A stretch of DNA of 18,958 nt from Actinomycetes bacterium (lineage in GTDB: Bacteria; Actinomycetota; CADDZG01; JAHWKV01), in the NCBI GenBank assembly GCA_029263035.1, contig JAJCYF010000002.1, positions 1 to 18,958 of the forward strand. Direction: 5' to 3'. The position numbers and the translations under genes were made by a program. This document shows positions 1 through 6,428 of this stretch, one piece after another. Numbering within the stretch: the stretch's first letter is position 1; each line of letters opens with the position of its first letter. A model generated the notes under the pieces. It had not been told where the DNA came from and made no database searches. It saw nothing but the letters and a program-made list of their open reading frames with translations.

Positions 1-417
1 CCGGTCGTCCCTGCCGAGTCGATCCCCCCTGGTGACCCGGAGGAGGTCGGCCGCATCGTCTGGATGGACCTGACAGTCCCTGCTGCCACAGAGACCCGGG
101 ATTTCTATCGACAGGTCGTTGGGTGGTCGGTGCAGGACATCGAGATGGAGGACGCCGGTGCCAGCTATGCCGACTACAACATGGTCGGCGCCGATGGAGC
201 CCCGGCGGCGGGCGTCTGCCATGCGCGCGGGATGAACCTGGGTTTGCCGGCGGTTTGGATGATCTACCTGCCCGTGGGCGACCTCGACGAAAGCCTGCGC
301 CGGGCGGAGGGGGAGGGGGGCAAGATTATCAAGGCGATGCGGGGGGACGATGGACGCTTCGCGTATGCGGCGGTTCAGGACCCGGTGGGGGCATACCTGG
401 CCTTGATGCAGGGGTGA
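1..417 (+). CDS. VOC-family (glyoxalase/bleomycin resistance/dioxygenase fold) protein, 5' truncated
   Basis: The frame is open from base 1. The visible protein has the N-terminal strand and helix typical of the vicinal oxygen chelate fold (GRIVWMDLTVP, then ETRDFYRQVVGW), a middle strand VWMIYLPVGDLDESLRRAEGEGG, and the closing FAYAAVQDPVGAYLALMQ strand, which together match one VOC module pair. ATG at 64 falls inside the first strand and no earlier start codon lies in frame, so the true start is probably upstream of the window. The family includes metal-dependent lyases, dioxygenases and resistance proteins as well as non-enzymatic members. The usual first metal ligand (often His after VW) is Met here, so catalysis cannot be assumed. 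The substrate is unknown. Confidence 0.82.
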   Translation, partial: PVVPAESIPPGDPEEVGRIVWMDLTVPAATETRDFYRQVVGWSVQDIEMEDAGASYADYNMVGADGAPAAGVCHARGMNLGLPAVWMIYLPVGDLDESLRRAEGEGGKIIKAMRGDDGRFAYAAVQDPVGAYLALMQG

Positions 418-429
418 TGACGAAACAGG

Positions 430-435
430 TATAAC
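430..435 (+). promoter_or_regulatory. Candidate -10 element (TATAAC) ahead of the DUF3048 gene
   Basis: TATAAC ends ten bases before the ATG at 446, so transcription would begin at about 442 and leave a leader of only a few bases. No Shine-Dalgarno sequence precedes this ATG, which fits leaderless or near-leaderless initiation, common in actinobacteria. No convincing -35 at 16-18 bases was found. Confidence 0.4.
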
Positions 436-445
436 AGGCGCTGCG

Positions 446-1444
446 ATGAATTCCCTCCCCGGAGATCTGCTGGCTCTGATTCTGGCCCTGTTGGGTGCCG
501 CGCCGCTGGCACCGCCGGCGGCACCGCTTGCTGCAGCCGCCCCGCCACCCCAACCTCCTGCGATCGTGTGCCCCTTGACCGGAGTGGATGCCGGGGCCGC
601 CGACATCACCCGGCCGGTTCATGCGGTAAAGATCGACAATGCCGCCCGGGCCAGGCCCCAGGTGGGCATGCCGCAGGCCGATGTCGTTTACGAGGAGTTG
701 GTCGAGGGGGGCCTGACCCGGTTTCTGGTTGTGCTTCATTGCCAGACTGCGCCCCGTCTGGGGCCCATCCGCAGTGCCCGGCTGGTCGATCCCGACCTGT
801 TGATCCCGTACTCGCCGGTTCTGTTCGGCTACTCGGGGGCGGCTCCGCCGGTCCTGGCCAAGGTCCGCTCTACCGCCGGCGTGGTCAACCTGGTTCACGG
901 TGGCAACGGGCCGGCGTACCAAAGGTCGGGCGCAAGGCCGGCGCCCCACAACCTGTACACGTCTAGCGATGCACTGCTTGCCCGTCCCGCCGCCCAGGGC
1001 GTGAAGGGCCCTCCCGGCACCGGCTACATCTTTGACCCGGCTCTGCTTGCCGATCCCGCAGCGCAGTCGGGCGGCGGGGTGGATCTGTCCTATTCAAGAT
1101 CCAGCTCGGTCGGCTACAACTACGATGCCGGCTCCCAAAAGTACCTGCGGTCGCAGGGAGGCCGGCCGCACCTGGACGAGTCCGGCGCCCAGCTCAGCGC
1201 CACCAACGTCCTGGTCTTCAAGGTTCCGGTCCAGATCGCCGGCGGCTCACCCCACATCGGAGTAACGGGGGAGGGGGAGGCCACGGTCCTCAGGGGAGGC
1301 CAGGCGGTTCAGGGAAGGTGGCAGCGTCCGAGCCTGAACGACCACTTCACCCTGGTGGATGCGGCCGGCGCCCCGATCAAGCTGGCTCCGGGCAACATTT
1401 GGATCAACCTGGTGCCCACCGACCGGGCGGTTGCGGTCAGGTAG
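446..1444 (+). CDS. Secreted DUF3048 domain-containing protein (YerB-like)
   Basis: The 332-residue protein starts with a hydrophobic stretch (residues about 5-32, rich in Leu and Ala) and then an Ala/Pro linker, consistent with a signal peptide and export. The mature part contains DUF3048 hallmarks: a CPLTGVDA opening, RPVHAVKIDNAARARPQVGMPQ near residue 55, DVVYEELVEGGLTRFLVVLH, GPIRSARLVDPDLL, and a C-terminal half ending in GNIWINLVPTD. The family is represented by Bacillus YerB, a lipoprotein of unknown biochemical function. This copy has no lipobox at the expected place, so it is probably a soluble or signal-anchored extracytoplasmic protein. ATG 446 was chosen because it sits at the signal peptide and just after a -10-like box. 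Length is usual for the family. The function is not known. Confidence 0.85.
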   Translation: MNSLPGDLLALILALLGAAPLAPPAAPLAAAAPPPQPPAIVCPLTGVDAGAADITRPVHAVKIDNAARARPQVGMPQADVVYEELVEGGLTRFLVVLHCQTAPRLGPIRSARLVDPDLLIPYSPVLFGYSGAAPPVLAKVRSTAGVVNLVHGGNGPAYQRSGARPAPHNLYTSSDALLARPAAQGVKGPPGTGYIFDPALLADPAAQSGGGVDLSYSRSSSVGYNYDAGSQKYLRSQGGRPHLDESGAQLSATNVLVFKVPVQIAGGSPHIGVTGEGEATVLRGGQAVQGRWQRPSLNDHFTLVDAAGAPIKLAPGNIWINLVPTDRAVAVR

Positions 1445-1485
1445 TCGTTCGGTTCTTGTGTAATACCTCCAAATTTCAGCATCTC

Positions 1486-1503
1486 CTCTACGAAATCGTG
1501 GAG
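1486..1503 (+). other. Stem-loop after the DUF3048 gene
   Basis: CTCTACG pairs with CGTGGAG (seven pairs, one G-T wobble) around the loop AAAT, 41 bases past the DUF3048 stop. No T-run follows, so it is a poor intrinsic terminator. It may be an RNA structure in the leader of the next small gene, or chance. Confidence 0.25.
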
Positions 1504-1556
1504 CTCCCAAGTTAGCGTGCCTGTAGGGAGTGCCCGCAACCAACCTGGGAGGATCG

Positions 1557-1763
1557 ATGAACAATGACCGGCCGATCGAAGCCGGCTCAAATCGAAAAGT
1601 TCAACTCGTAGCGTCCGCGCTGACCGTGGTCCTGGGAGTCATTCTTTTGGTCTACATGGTCACCGTCGAAGACGAACCCGGCGCGATTCCGTTGCTGCTG
1701 ATTCTGGTTGGCGGTGGCTGGTATCTCACAACGCGCTCCCGGATCCGATCGCTTCGTAGGTAG
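1557..1763 (+). CDS. Small two-helix membrane protein
   Basis: A 68-residue protein with a short charged N-terminus, a hydrophobic segment (LVASALTVVLGVILLVYMV), a short acidic loop (VEDEPGA) and a second hydrophobic segment (IPLLLILVGGGWYL), ending in a basic tail (TRSRIRSLRR). Two membrane helices in a hairpin with the basic tail in the cytoplasm fit the positive-inside rule. ATG 1557 is preferred over GTG 1530 because GGGAGG lies just upstream at 1547-1552, although the spacing of four bases is short. I recognise no family and propose no function. It stands alone between the DUF3048 gene and the next small membrane protein. Confidence 0.6.
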   Translation: MNNDRPIEAGSNRKVQLVASALTVVLGVILLVYMVTVEDEPGAIPLLLILVGGGWYLTTRSRIRSLRR

Positions 1764-1842
1764 CTTCGCCGGCCGGTCCCGGTCGCCGGTGAAACCGTTA
1801 GTCTGTCTGCTACGCCTCCCAGCCATCCAAGTACGACCAGAG

Positions 1843-1861
1843 GCCGGGCGTCGGGCCCGGC
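1843..1861 (+). other. GC-rich hairpin between small genes
   Basis: GCCGGGC and GCCCGGC form a perfect seven-pair stem with the five-base loop GTCGG, 80 bases after the stop of the preceding membrane protein. It lacks a T-tract. It could be a weak terminator or a processing element. The surrounding 1764-1914 gap holds nothing else I can support. Confidence 0.3.
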
Positions 1862-1900
1862 GGCGGCGCGACCGGTCGGCCAAGGGAGATTGACGGCACC

Positions 1901-1905
1901 GGAGG
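1901..1905 (+). promoter_or_regulatory. Shine-Dalgarno GGAGG that decides the start of the glycine-zipper protein
   Basis: GGAGG ends nine bases before TTG 1915. The alternative in-frame TTG at 1906 touches the SD directly and would be too close for initiation. Confidence 0.55.
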
Positions 1906-1914
1906 TTGACTGTC

Positions 1915-2121
1915 TTGAGCGAAGACGATGAAGATCGACTCGGCGCCGCATTGGCATCTTATGTAGCAGTTGGCGTTGGTGTAGGTATGGCGCTGGGCGC
2001 AACAATAGGGGCAGCATTCGGAAACGTCGGCATGGGTGTTACGTACGGCATGGTGTTTGGACCTGCGTTGGGAGCGGTTTTGTCGGTTCTTGCTCATGAC
2101 CGGAAAGGCAACGAGGAGTAG
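1915..2121 (+). CDS. Small glycine-zipper membrane protein
   Basis: From TTG 1915 the product is 68 residues: an acidic N-terminus (SEDDEDRLG), then about 45 residues of Gly/Ala/Val with repeated small-xxx-small spacing (VGVGVGMALGATIGAAFG, then GMVFGPALGAVLSVLAHD) and a charged tail. Glycine zippers pack transmembrane helices tightly and occur in oligomeric membrane proteins. Two helices with a short turn around FGNVG are likely. The stop codon is followed at once by the TTG of the dehydrogenase, so the two genes are probably co-transcribed and coupled. The role is unknown. TTG 1906 would add three residues and is less likely. Confidence 0.6.
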   Translation: MSEDDEDRLGAALASYVAVGVGVGMALGATIGAAFGNVGMGVTYGMVFGPALGAVLSVLAHDRKGNEE

Positions 2122-3051
2122 TTGCTGAAACTTAAGGGCAAGGTCGCGGTGGTTGCGGGGGCTACCCGCGGCGCCGGCCGGGGTATCGCCCGGGCACTCG
2201 GCGAAGCCGGAGCCACCGTGTACTGCACCGGACGGAGCGTCCCCGGAAGCCCGGGGATGGGAAACCGCCCGGAGACCATCCACGAAACCGCCGAGTTGGT
2301 CACCGCGGCCGGCGGCCGGGGGATACCGGTACGGGTCGACCACACGGTGCCGGACCAGGTGGCCGGGCTGTTCGATCAGGTCGGGCAATTCGACATCCTG
2401 GTCAACGACATCTGGGGCGGCGACGACCTGGTCGAATGGGGAAAAAGGCTCTGGGAGACCAGGCTGGAGGACGGGCTGACGATCATCGACCGCGCGATCA
2501 AGACCCACATAATCACCAGCTACCACGGTCTTCCTTTGATCCGTGGCGGCGGACTGGTGGTTGAGATCACCGACGGCGACGCCTACTTCTACCGGGGGCA
2601 CTTCTTCTACGACCTGGTCAAGACGACGGTGATCCGGATGGCCTTCGGACTATCCCAGGAGCTCAAGGACCGCAACGTCACCGCGGTAGCGGTGACCCCG
2701 GGATTCCTGCGTTCGGAGTGGATGCTCGACAACTTCGGGGTGACCGAAGCCAACTGGCGGGACGCCGCGGTGAACGAGCCGTCGTTCATCGCATCCGAGA
2801 CGCCGCTGTTCGTCGGTAGGGGGATCGCGGCGCTTGCCGCGGACCCGGACGTCGCAGCCAAGAACGGCCGGGTTTTCGCCTCGTGGGATCTGGGAACCGA
2901 GTACGGCGTCACCGACGCCGACGGCACCCGGCCGCATTTCGTCCGGTGGCTGCAGGAGAATCAGCCGGAGGTCGTTGCGGGCTGGAAGAAGCTCGACGAC
3001 ACCTTCTACTCCTACTGGGGCGATATGCCCTACGGAATGCCGGAAGCGTGA
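2122..3051 (+). CDS. Short-chain dehydrogenase/reductase, DHRS1-like
   Basis: A 309-residue Rossmann-fold oxidoreductase. The cofactor loop is AGATRGAGRGIA (residues 12-23, the TGxxxGxG equivalent), with TGRS after the second strand, which suggests NADP(H). The catalytic YxxxK is Y163-DLV-K167, followed by PGFLRSEW. The residue 13 before the Tyr, normally Ser, is Thr150 in VVEITDG, and the usual NNAG is replaced by VNDIWGG (residues 95-100). The long insertion after that loop and the overall length match the DHRS1-like subgroup, whose substrates are poorly defined. TTG 2122 is supported by GAGGAG at 2113-2118, although the gap is short. It directly abuts the glycine-zipper gene upstream and is followed within eight bases by the methyltransferase. 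Confidence 0.85.
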   Translation: MLKLKGKVAVVAGATRGAGRGIARALGEAGATVYCTGRSVPGSPGMGNRPETIHETAELVTAAGGRGIPVRVDHTVPDQVAGLFDQVGQFDILVNDIWGGDDLVEWGKRLWETRLEDGLTIIDRAIKTHIITSYHGLPLIRGGGLVVEITDGDAYFYRGHFFYDLVKTTVIRMAFGLSQELKDRNVTAVAVTPGFLRSEWMLDNFGVTEANWRDAAVNEPSFIASETPLFVGRGIAALAADPDVAAKNGRVFASWDLGTEYGVTDADGTRPHFVRWLQENQPEVVAGWKKLDDTFYSYWGDMPYGMPEA

Positions 3052-3058
3052 ATCCCCC

Positions 3059-3724
3059 GTGACCGGGCCCAAATTCGATCAGGACTTCTGGGAACGGTTG
3101 TGGTCGAAGACGCTCAGCGAGCAAGCCGGCAAAGTGGCGCTGAGGCCACCAAACGCCCATCTGACGGCGGAAGTCGCCGGCCTTGTGCCGGGACACGCCG
3201 TGGATGCCGGCTGTGGACACGGTGCCGAAACGCTCTGGCTCGCCGCGCACGGCTGGCAGGTCACGGCGGTTGACTTCTCCGCCTCGGCCCTGGCCCACGC
3301 CCGCTCGATGGCCGAGGCGGCGGGGGATGTCATCGCCGGACGCATCGAGTGGGTCGAGGGCGATCTGGGGACCTGGGCGCCGGATCCGGGACAATTCGAT
3401 CTAGTCATCTGCCTCTACGTCCACATTGCCGGCTCCGTCGAGGGCATGGTGGCGCGCATGGCGAGCGGCGTTGCTCCGGGAGGAACCCTGTTTATGGTCG
3501 GGCATCGGCCGATCGACCCCGGCACCGGTGCTCCCACGGCCGCAGCAAACCAGGTGCAGGTCTCGGTCGAGGGCGCGGTCGCGGCACTCGATCCGGATGC
3601 GTGGGAGTTGGTCGTCGCACAGGACCGGCCGCGCTCCGCTGCCGGCACCGGTGTCGACGCAGTGATCCGGGCACGCCGCCGGAACACCGGGCCGCATCAG
3701 AATCAGTTGGATGGGCTGGCTTGA
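3059..3724 (+). CDS. Class I SAM-dependent methyltransferase
   Basis: A 221-residue protein with methyltransferase motif I VDAGCGHGAETLWLA (residues 48-62), an acidic residue closing the second strand (VTAVDFSASAL, D72), the GDLGTW adenine-loop region near 101, and the motif IV strand FDLVICLYVHI (113-123). The fold resembles small TehB/thiopurine-type enzymes, but the acceptor cannot be told. GTG 3059 was chosen because it lies eight bases after the dehydrogenase stop and begins a normal N-terminus (PKFDQDFWERLW). The frame is open further upstream, but that part overlaps the dehydrogenase. The C-terminal 12 residues are polar and probably disordered. The stop overlaps the next start (TTGA), suggesting coupling. 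Confidence 0.85.
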   Translation: MTGPKFDQDFWERLWSKTLSEQAGKVALRPPNAHLTAEVAGLVPGHAVDAGCGHGAETLWLAAHGWQVTAVDFSASALAHARSMAEAAGDVIAGRIEWVEGDLGTWAPDPGQFDLVICLYVHIAGSVEGMVARMASGVAPGGTLFMVGHRPIDPGTGAPTAAANQVQVSVEGAVAALDPDAWELVVAQDRPRSAAGTGVDAVIRARRRNTGPHQNQLDGLA

Positions 3725-4071
3725 CCTCCACGGACGCGTTCATCCAGGAGAAGATCCCCCCGCAGTTTCACGACCTCGTGAAAATGCTGCGTGATCTGAT
3801 GCGGGAAAGCGCCCCCCAGGCAACCGAAAAGGTCGGCTACGGAATGTTGATGTGGTCCGGCAGGTGGCCGATTGCTTGGATCACCCCCGGCAAGGAGGCA
3901 ATCAGCTTCGGGTTCCGGGCCGGTGCTTACTTCGAGGACCCGTTCGGACTCTTGAAGGGAACCGGCAAACACGCCCGCAACGTGAAGCTCAAAGGGCCGG
4001 CCGACGTCAACCGGGAGGCGCTCCGGTACTACGTCCGGCAGGCCCTGGAGCACGACGGGCTGGAGCAGTGA
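3721..4071 (+). CDS. DUF1801 domain-containing protein (YdhG-like)
   Basis: A 116-residue cytoplasmic protein with the DUF1801 pattern: an N-terminal helix (VKMLRDLMRESAPQATEKVGYG), strands around MLMWSGRWPIAWITPGKEAISFGF, and a C-terminal KLKGPADVNREALRYYVRQALE helix. Members have a frataxin-like fold, and one Bacillus relative has been proposed to handle iron. No metal ligands are obvious here, so a function is not assigned. TTG 3721 overlaps the methyltransferase stop by four bases, and the next gene overlaps this stop by four bases, so this is the middle of a translationally coupled run. Confidence 0.75.
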   Translation: MTSTDAFIQEKIPPQFHDLVKMLRDLMRESAPQATEKVGYGMLMWSGRWPIAWITPGKEAISFGFRAGAYFEDPFGLLKGTGKHARNVKLKGPADVNREALRYYVRQALEHDGLEQ

Positions 4072-4619
4072 GCCGGCGAGCGGTTGCGGTGGCGGCAGCG
4101 GCCTGCCTCTTGCTGGTTTGCTGTAGTCGCGAATCGACCCAGGTCGCGGCTCCTACCGGTTCCCCATCCGCGCCGGGGGCTTCGGAGCTCACCGAGGCCG
4201 CCGCGGAGGTAGTGGACTTTTTGCGCGGCGTGACCCGCTTTGACGAGCTGGAGGTAGCGCCGGTAGTAACCCTTCGACTGGCCCGGGAGGGCGGGGGAAA
4301 CGTTGTCGAGTTGTCCCGGGAGACACTGCGCGACCCGCTGAATTGGGAGGTGCCCTCGGCGGGGGGTGGGGACGGCTATTCCTTCGTCCCGCCCGAGGGT
4401 GCCGGGGATCTGCAGTTGGCGGAGGGCCGGCATTTCAACTGCCTGGAGTACGACCTTTCATCCAGGGCGGACGTCGACCCCGATCTGCCGCACGTCGGGA
4501 CCAGGCTCTCCGATCCCGCCGGTTCATGCCTCAATTCGTGGAACGTCACCTTCTTGTTTCAACCCGGAACCGATCCCCCGATCCTCGTGGGCGCCGTCTA
4601 CGACCAGTGGGAGTGGTGA
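4068..4619 (+). CDS. Predicted lipoprotein of unknown function
   Basis: A 183-residue protein starting at GTG 4068, which overlaps the DUF1801 stop as GTGA and has GGAG at 4062-4065. The N-terminus is SRR followed by an Ala/Leu/Val core and LLVCC at residues 15-19, a type II signal peptide in which C18 or C19 would be lipidated. A Cys just before the lipidated Cys is unusual. A Ser/Thr/Pro/Gly linker leads to a domain of about 140 residues with two Cys (in FNCLEYD and GSCLNSW) that could form a disulfide outside the cell. I recognise no family. It closes the coupled run that begins at 2122. Confidence 0.65.
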   Translation: MSRRAVAVAAAACLLLVCCSRESTQVAAPTGSPSAPGASELTEAAAEVVDFLRGVTRFDELEVAPVVTLRLAREGGGNVVELSRETLRDPLNWEVPSAGGGDGYSFVPPEGAGDLQLAEGRHFNCLEYDLSSRADVDPDLPHVGTRLSDPAGSCLNSWNVTFLFQPGTDPPILVGAVYDQWEW

Positions 4620-4639
4620 GGCCGGCCGTTCGGGAATTG

Positions 4640-4668
4640 TTGCGTCTGCCCCGGTCCGCTGATAGCGT
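4640..4668 (+). promoter_or_regulatory. Leaderless promoter of the RlpA-domain gene
   Basis: TTGCGT (4640-4645), a 17-base spacer and TAGCGT (4663-4668) form a standard sigma-70-type promoter with the actinobacterial TANNNT -10. The -10 ends seven bases before GTG 4676, so the first transcribed base would be at or next to the start codon. There is no SD, which agrees. Confidence 0.5.
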
Positions 4669-4675
4669 CGCAGGC

Positions 4676-5797
4676 GTGATATTCGGGCTTGGGCCCTCGC
4701 TGACGTCGCTGCGACGTTGCTCGCTGACACTTATCCTCCTGGCCGTTTACGTGATCGTCCTGCCGGGCGAGGTTGCGCGGGCGGACGACCTGGACGCCAT
4801 CCGAAAACAGCTTGCCGACGCCAACGCCAAGACCGCCCGGGTACTGAACGAGTTGAAGTCGCTGGACAGCAAGATGTTTGCGGTCAACCGGTCGATCGCC
4901 AAGGGCGAGACAGAGGTCGGGCAGACCGAGTCCCGGATCCGCAGCGCCGAGTCGCATATCCGGGAGCTGGAAGGCCAGGTAAGCGTCATCCGCAAGTCCG
5001 CCAACACCCGTGCGGCACGGATGTACAAGAACGGTCCCAGCAGCATCCTGGCGCCGCTGTTCACCTCCACCACCCTGACCGACCTTTCCAAGCTCGGGAT
5101 GTTCTGGGAGAGCCTGGCCGAGAAGGACGGAAAGTCGCTTAACGAAGCCGCTCGTCTGCGCGCTCAGCGGGATGAGGAGAAGGCGGAGCTGGCTACGACG
5201 GTTGAGAACCTGGAGGCCCGGGTTCGCAGCCTGGATGCCCAACGGGCCGGCTTGAAGGCGAGCAGGGAACAAAGAGCTGCCTCTCTGCAGGATCTCAAGG
5301 TCGCCATCCAGACCGCGATGGATGCCGAAAAAAAGGTCCTGGCTGCCCGGGCGGCGGCCATCAAAAAGCCTGCGCCGGGCCCGTGTACGCCGGGGCTGCC
5401 GGCCCGGGACCAGAAGCTGGCTGCACTGCTGAGCTGGTACTCGCCGGCAACCGGGGGAGCGGGATTGATGCCTTCCAAGCTAGGCCCGACCGGCGTGGTC
5501 ACCACCGGTGATGCCTCCTGGTACGGTCCCGGTTTTGACGGGTGTCGAAGCGCCAGTGGCGCCACCTTCAAGGCGGCCCAGATGACGGCGGCAAGCGTAA
5601 CGCTGCCTTTGGGGACAATCCTGAAGGTCACCAGGGGCGGTAGGGCGGCCGTAGTGGTCATCACCGACCGGGGCCCCTACGCCCACGGCCGGGTACTGGA
5701 CCTGTCTCAGGCGGCGGCTCAGGCCATCGGATTGGGGGCCGGAGCGGTCAACATGGAGATTTTGTTGCCCACCGAGCCCGCACCACCATTTCCCTAG
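4676..5797 (+). CDS. Secreted coiled-coil protein with C-terminal RlpA-like double-psi beta-barrel
   Basis: A 373-residue exported protein. Residues about 11-36 form a signal peptide ending near VARA. Residues 37-230 are a long coiled-coil hairpin whose turn (MYKNGPSSILAPLF, then LSKLGMFWESLAEKDG) resembles the PcsB/CwlO/EnvC coil that regulates or presents cell-wall hydrolases. After a Pro-rich link, residues 275-364 are an RlpA-like barrel: GDASWYGPGFDGCRSASG, MTAASVTLPLGTILKV, VVVITDRGPYAHGRVLDLS. RlpA domains act as lytic transglycosylases or bind denuded glycan. The invariant Asp of TDRGPY (D331) is present. GTG 4676 is chosen because it begins the signal peptide and follows a leaderless promoter. 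A role in peptidoglycan remodelling at division or elongation is inferred. Confidence 0.83.
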   Translation: MIFGLGPSLTSLRRCSLTLILLAVYVIVLPGEVARADDLDAIRKQLADANAKTARVLNELKSLDSKMFAVNRSIAKGETEVGQTESRIRSAESHIRELEGQVSVIRKSANTRAARMYKNGPSSILAPLFTSTTLTDLSKLGMFWESLAEKDGKSLNEAARLRAQRDEEKAELATTVENLEARVRSLDAQRAGLKASREQRAASLQDLKVAIQTAMDAEKKVLAARAAAIKKPAPGPCTPGLPARDQKLAALLSWYSPATGGAGLMPSKLGPTGVVTTGDASWYGPGFDGCRSASGATFKAAQMTAASVTLPLGTILKVTRGGRAAVVVITDRGPYAHGRVLDLSQAAAQAIGLGAGAVNMEILLPTEPAPPFP

Positions 5798-5853
5798 GCG
5801 CCAATCCCGCGACCGCTTGACCAAGGGAATATGCTTCCATCAGGTGTTGTAAT

Positions 5854-5868
5854 GCTGGCCTTGCCAGC
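5854..5868 (+). other. Perfect hairpin in the zinc-finger gene leader
   Basis: GCTGGC and GCCAGC pair perfectly around the loop CTT, 57 bases after the RlpA-domain gene stop. No T-run follows. It may be a weak terminator or a leader structure for the downstream gene. A TTGACC box at 5817-5822 looks like a -35, but no -10 at the right distance was found. Confidence 0.35.
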
Positions 5869-5930
5869 GCGCGTTCGAAACAGCTCAAGAAACTGGTTTG
5901 TTTGCCGATCCCGACGCCCCGGTACTACTG

Positions 5931-5936
5931 GAAGGA
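5931..5936 (+). promoter_or_regulatory. Shine-Dalgarno GAAGGA that decides a TTG start
   Basis: GAAGGA sits seven bases before TTG 5944, near-ideal spacing. The other in-frame candidate, TTG 5902, has no comparable SD. Confidence 0.55.
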
Positions 5937-5943
5937 AACGGCT

Positions 5944-6291
5944 TTGCTAGAAGAAGACCTGCAGGTAGCACAAAAAAGGCTGCGCGAAGAAGAGGCCATC
6001 GTTCTCGCCGAGCTTGCCGACCTGGGCTTCACCGCCGACGGGAAGGTGGATATCCACCTGGACGAAGGCTTCGCCGATGCTGCCCAGACCACCTCCGAGA
6101 GGGCCCGGGTCCTCAGCCTGGCCGAGGGCCTTCAACAACGGCTGGACGAGGTCCAGGCTGCTCTGACCCGGATCGACAAGGGCACCTACGGCAAATGTGA
6201 AGGGTGCGGCAAAGACATTCCCCCGGAGCGCCTGGAGGCCATCCCCGCCGCCAAGCTCTGCATGGCGTGCAAGAGCAAAGCCAAGCGCTAG
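5944..6291 (+). CDS. DksA/TraR-type C4 zinc-finger protein
   Basis: A 115-residue protein: an N-terminal helix (EEDLQVAQKRLREEEAIVLAEL), a middle part that includes ERARVLSLAEGLQQRLDEVQAAL, then the hallmark RIDKGTYGKCEGCGKDIPPE with four zinc ligands at C85, C88, C106 and C109, and a basic tail. The family includes DksA, which works with ppGpp in the RNA polymerase secondary channel. Short actinobacterial members such as RbpA-independent CarD/TraR-like proteins are mostly uncharacterised. The acidic coiled-coil tip of true DksA (two Asp) is not clear here, so a general transcription-factor role is possible but unproven. TTG 5944 is preferred by its SD; TTG 5902 would add 14 residues. Confidence 0.83.
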   Translation: MLEEDLQVAQKRLREEEAIVLAELADLGFTADGKVDIHLDEGFADAAQTTSERARVLSLAEGLQQRLDEVQAALTRIDKGTYGKCEGCGKDIPPERLEAIPAAKLCMACKSKAKR

Positions 6292-6349
6292 CGTCCCATC
6301 CCCGGTGACCCCTCGGGTCGCCGCTCCCCAAAACAGTTTCCGTAGGTCG

Positions 6350-6378
6350 TTGTTTCGGGTTGTTGCGCGACTTAGTAT
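6350..6378 (+). promoter_or_regulatory. Candidate parA promoter
   Basis: TTGTTT (6350-6355), a 17-base spacer and TAGTAT (6373-6378, TANNNT type) predict a start near 6385, leaving a leader of about 44 bases before ATG 6429. The palindrome at 6397-6406 lies inside this leader, where a bound protein could block transcription. Confidence 0.45.
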
Positions 6379-6396
6379 TTGCCGCCCCAGCAAAAA

Positions 6397-6406
6397 TTGT
6401 CGACAA
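6397..6406. promoter_or_regulatory. Palindromic operator candidate, site 1 (TTGTCGACAA)
   Basis: A perfect ten-base palindrome in the parA leader. A related half-site, TTGTGGAT, starts 16 bases further on at 6413. The eight-base core TGTCGACA was found at only two other places in the window (7968 and 8116), both just past the ParA partner gene. This suggests binding by the ribbon-helix-helix partner, by inference only. Confidence 0.5.
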
Positions 6407-6428
6407 GGCGGCTTGTGGATATTCATTC

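Noticed and set aside
4303..4318. TTGTCGAG followed eight bases on by TTGTCCCG
   Set aside because: It resembles the phased half-sites near parA but lies inside the lipoprotein gene, lacks the palindrome, and is best taken as chance.
6341..6373. TGTTTC-containing stretch as a classical parS site
   Set aside because: It lacks the central CACGTG and the second arm GAAACA of the known parS consensus, and is better explained as a -35 region.
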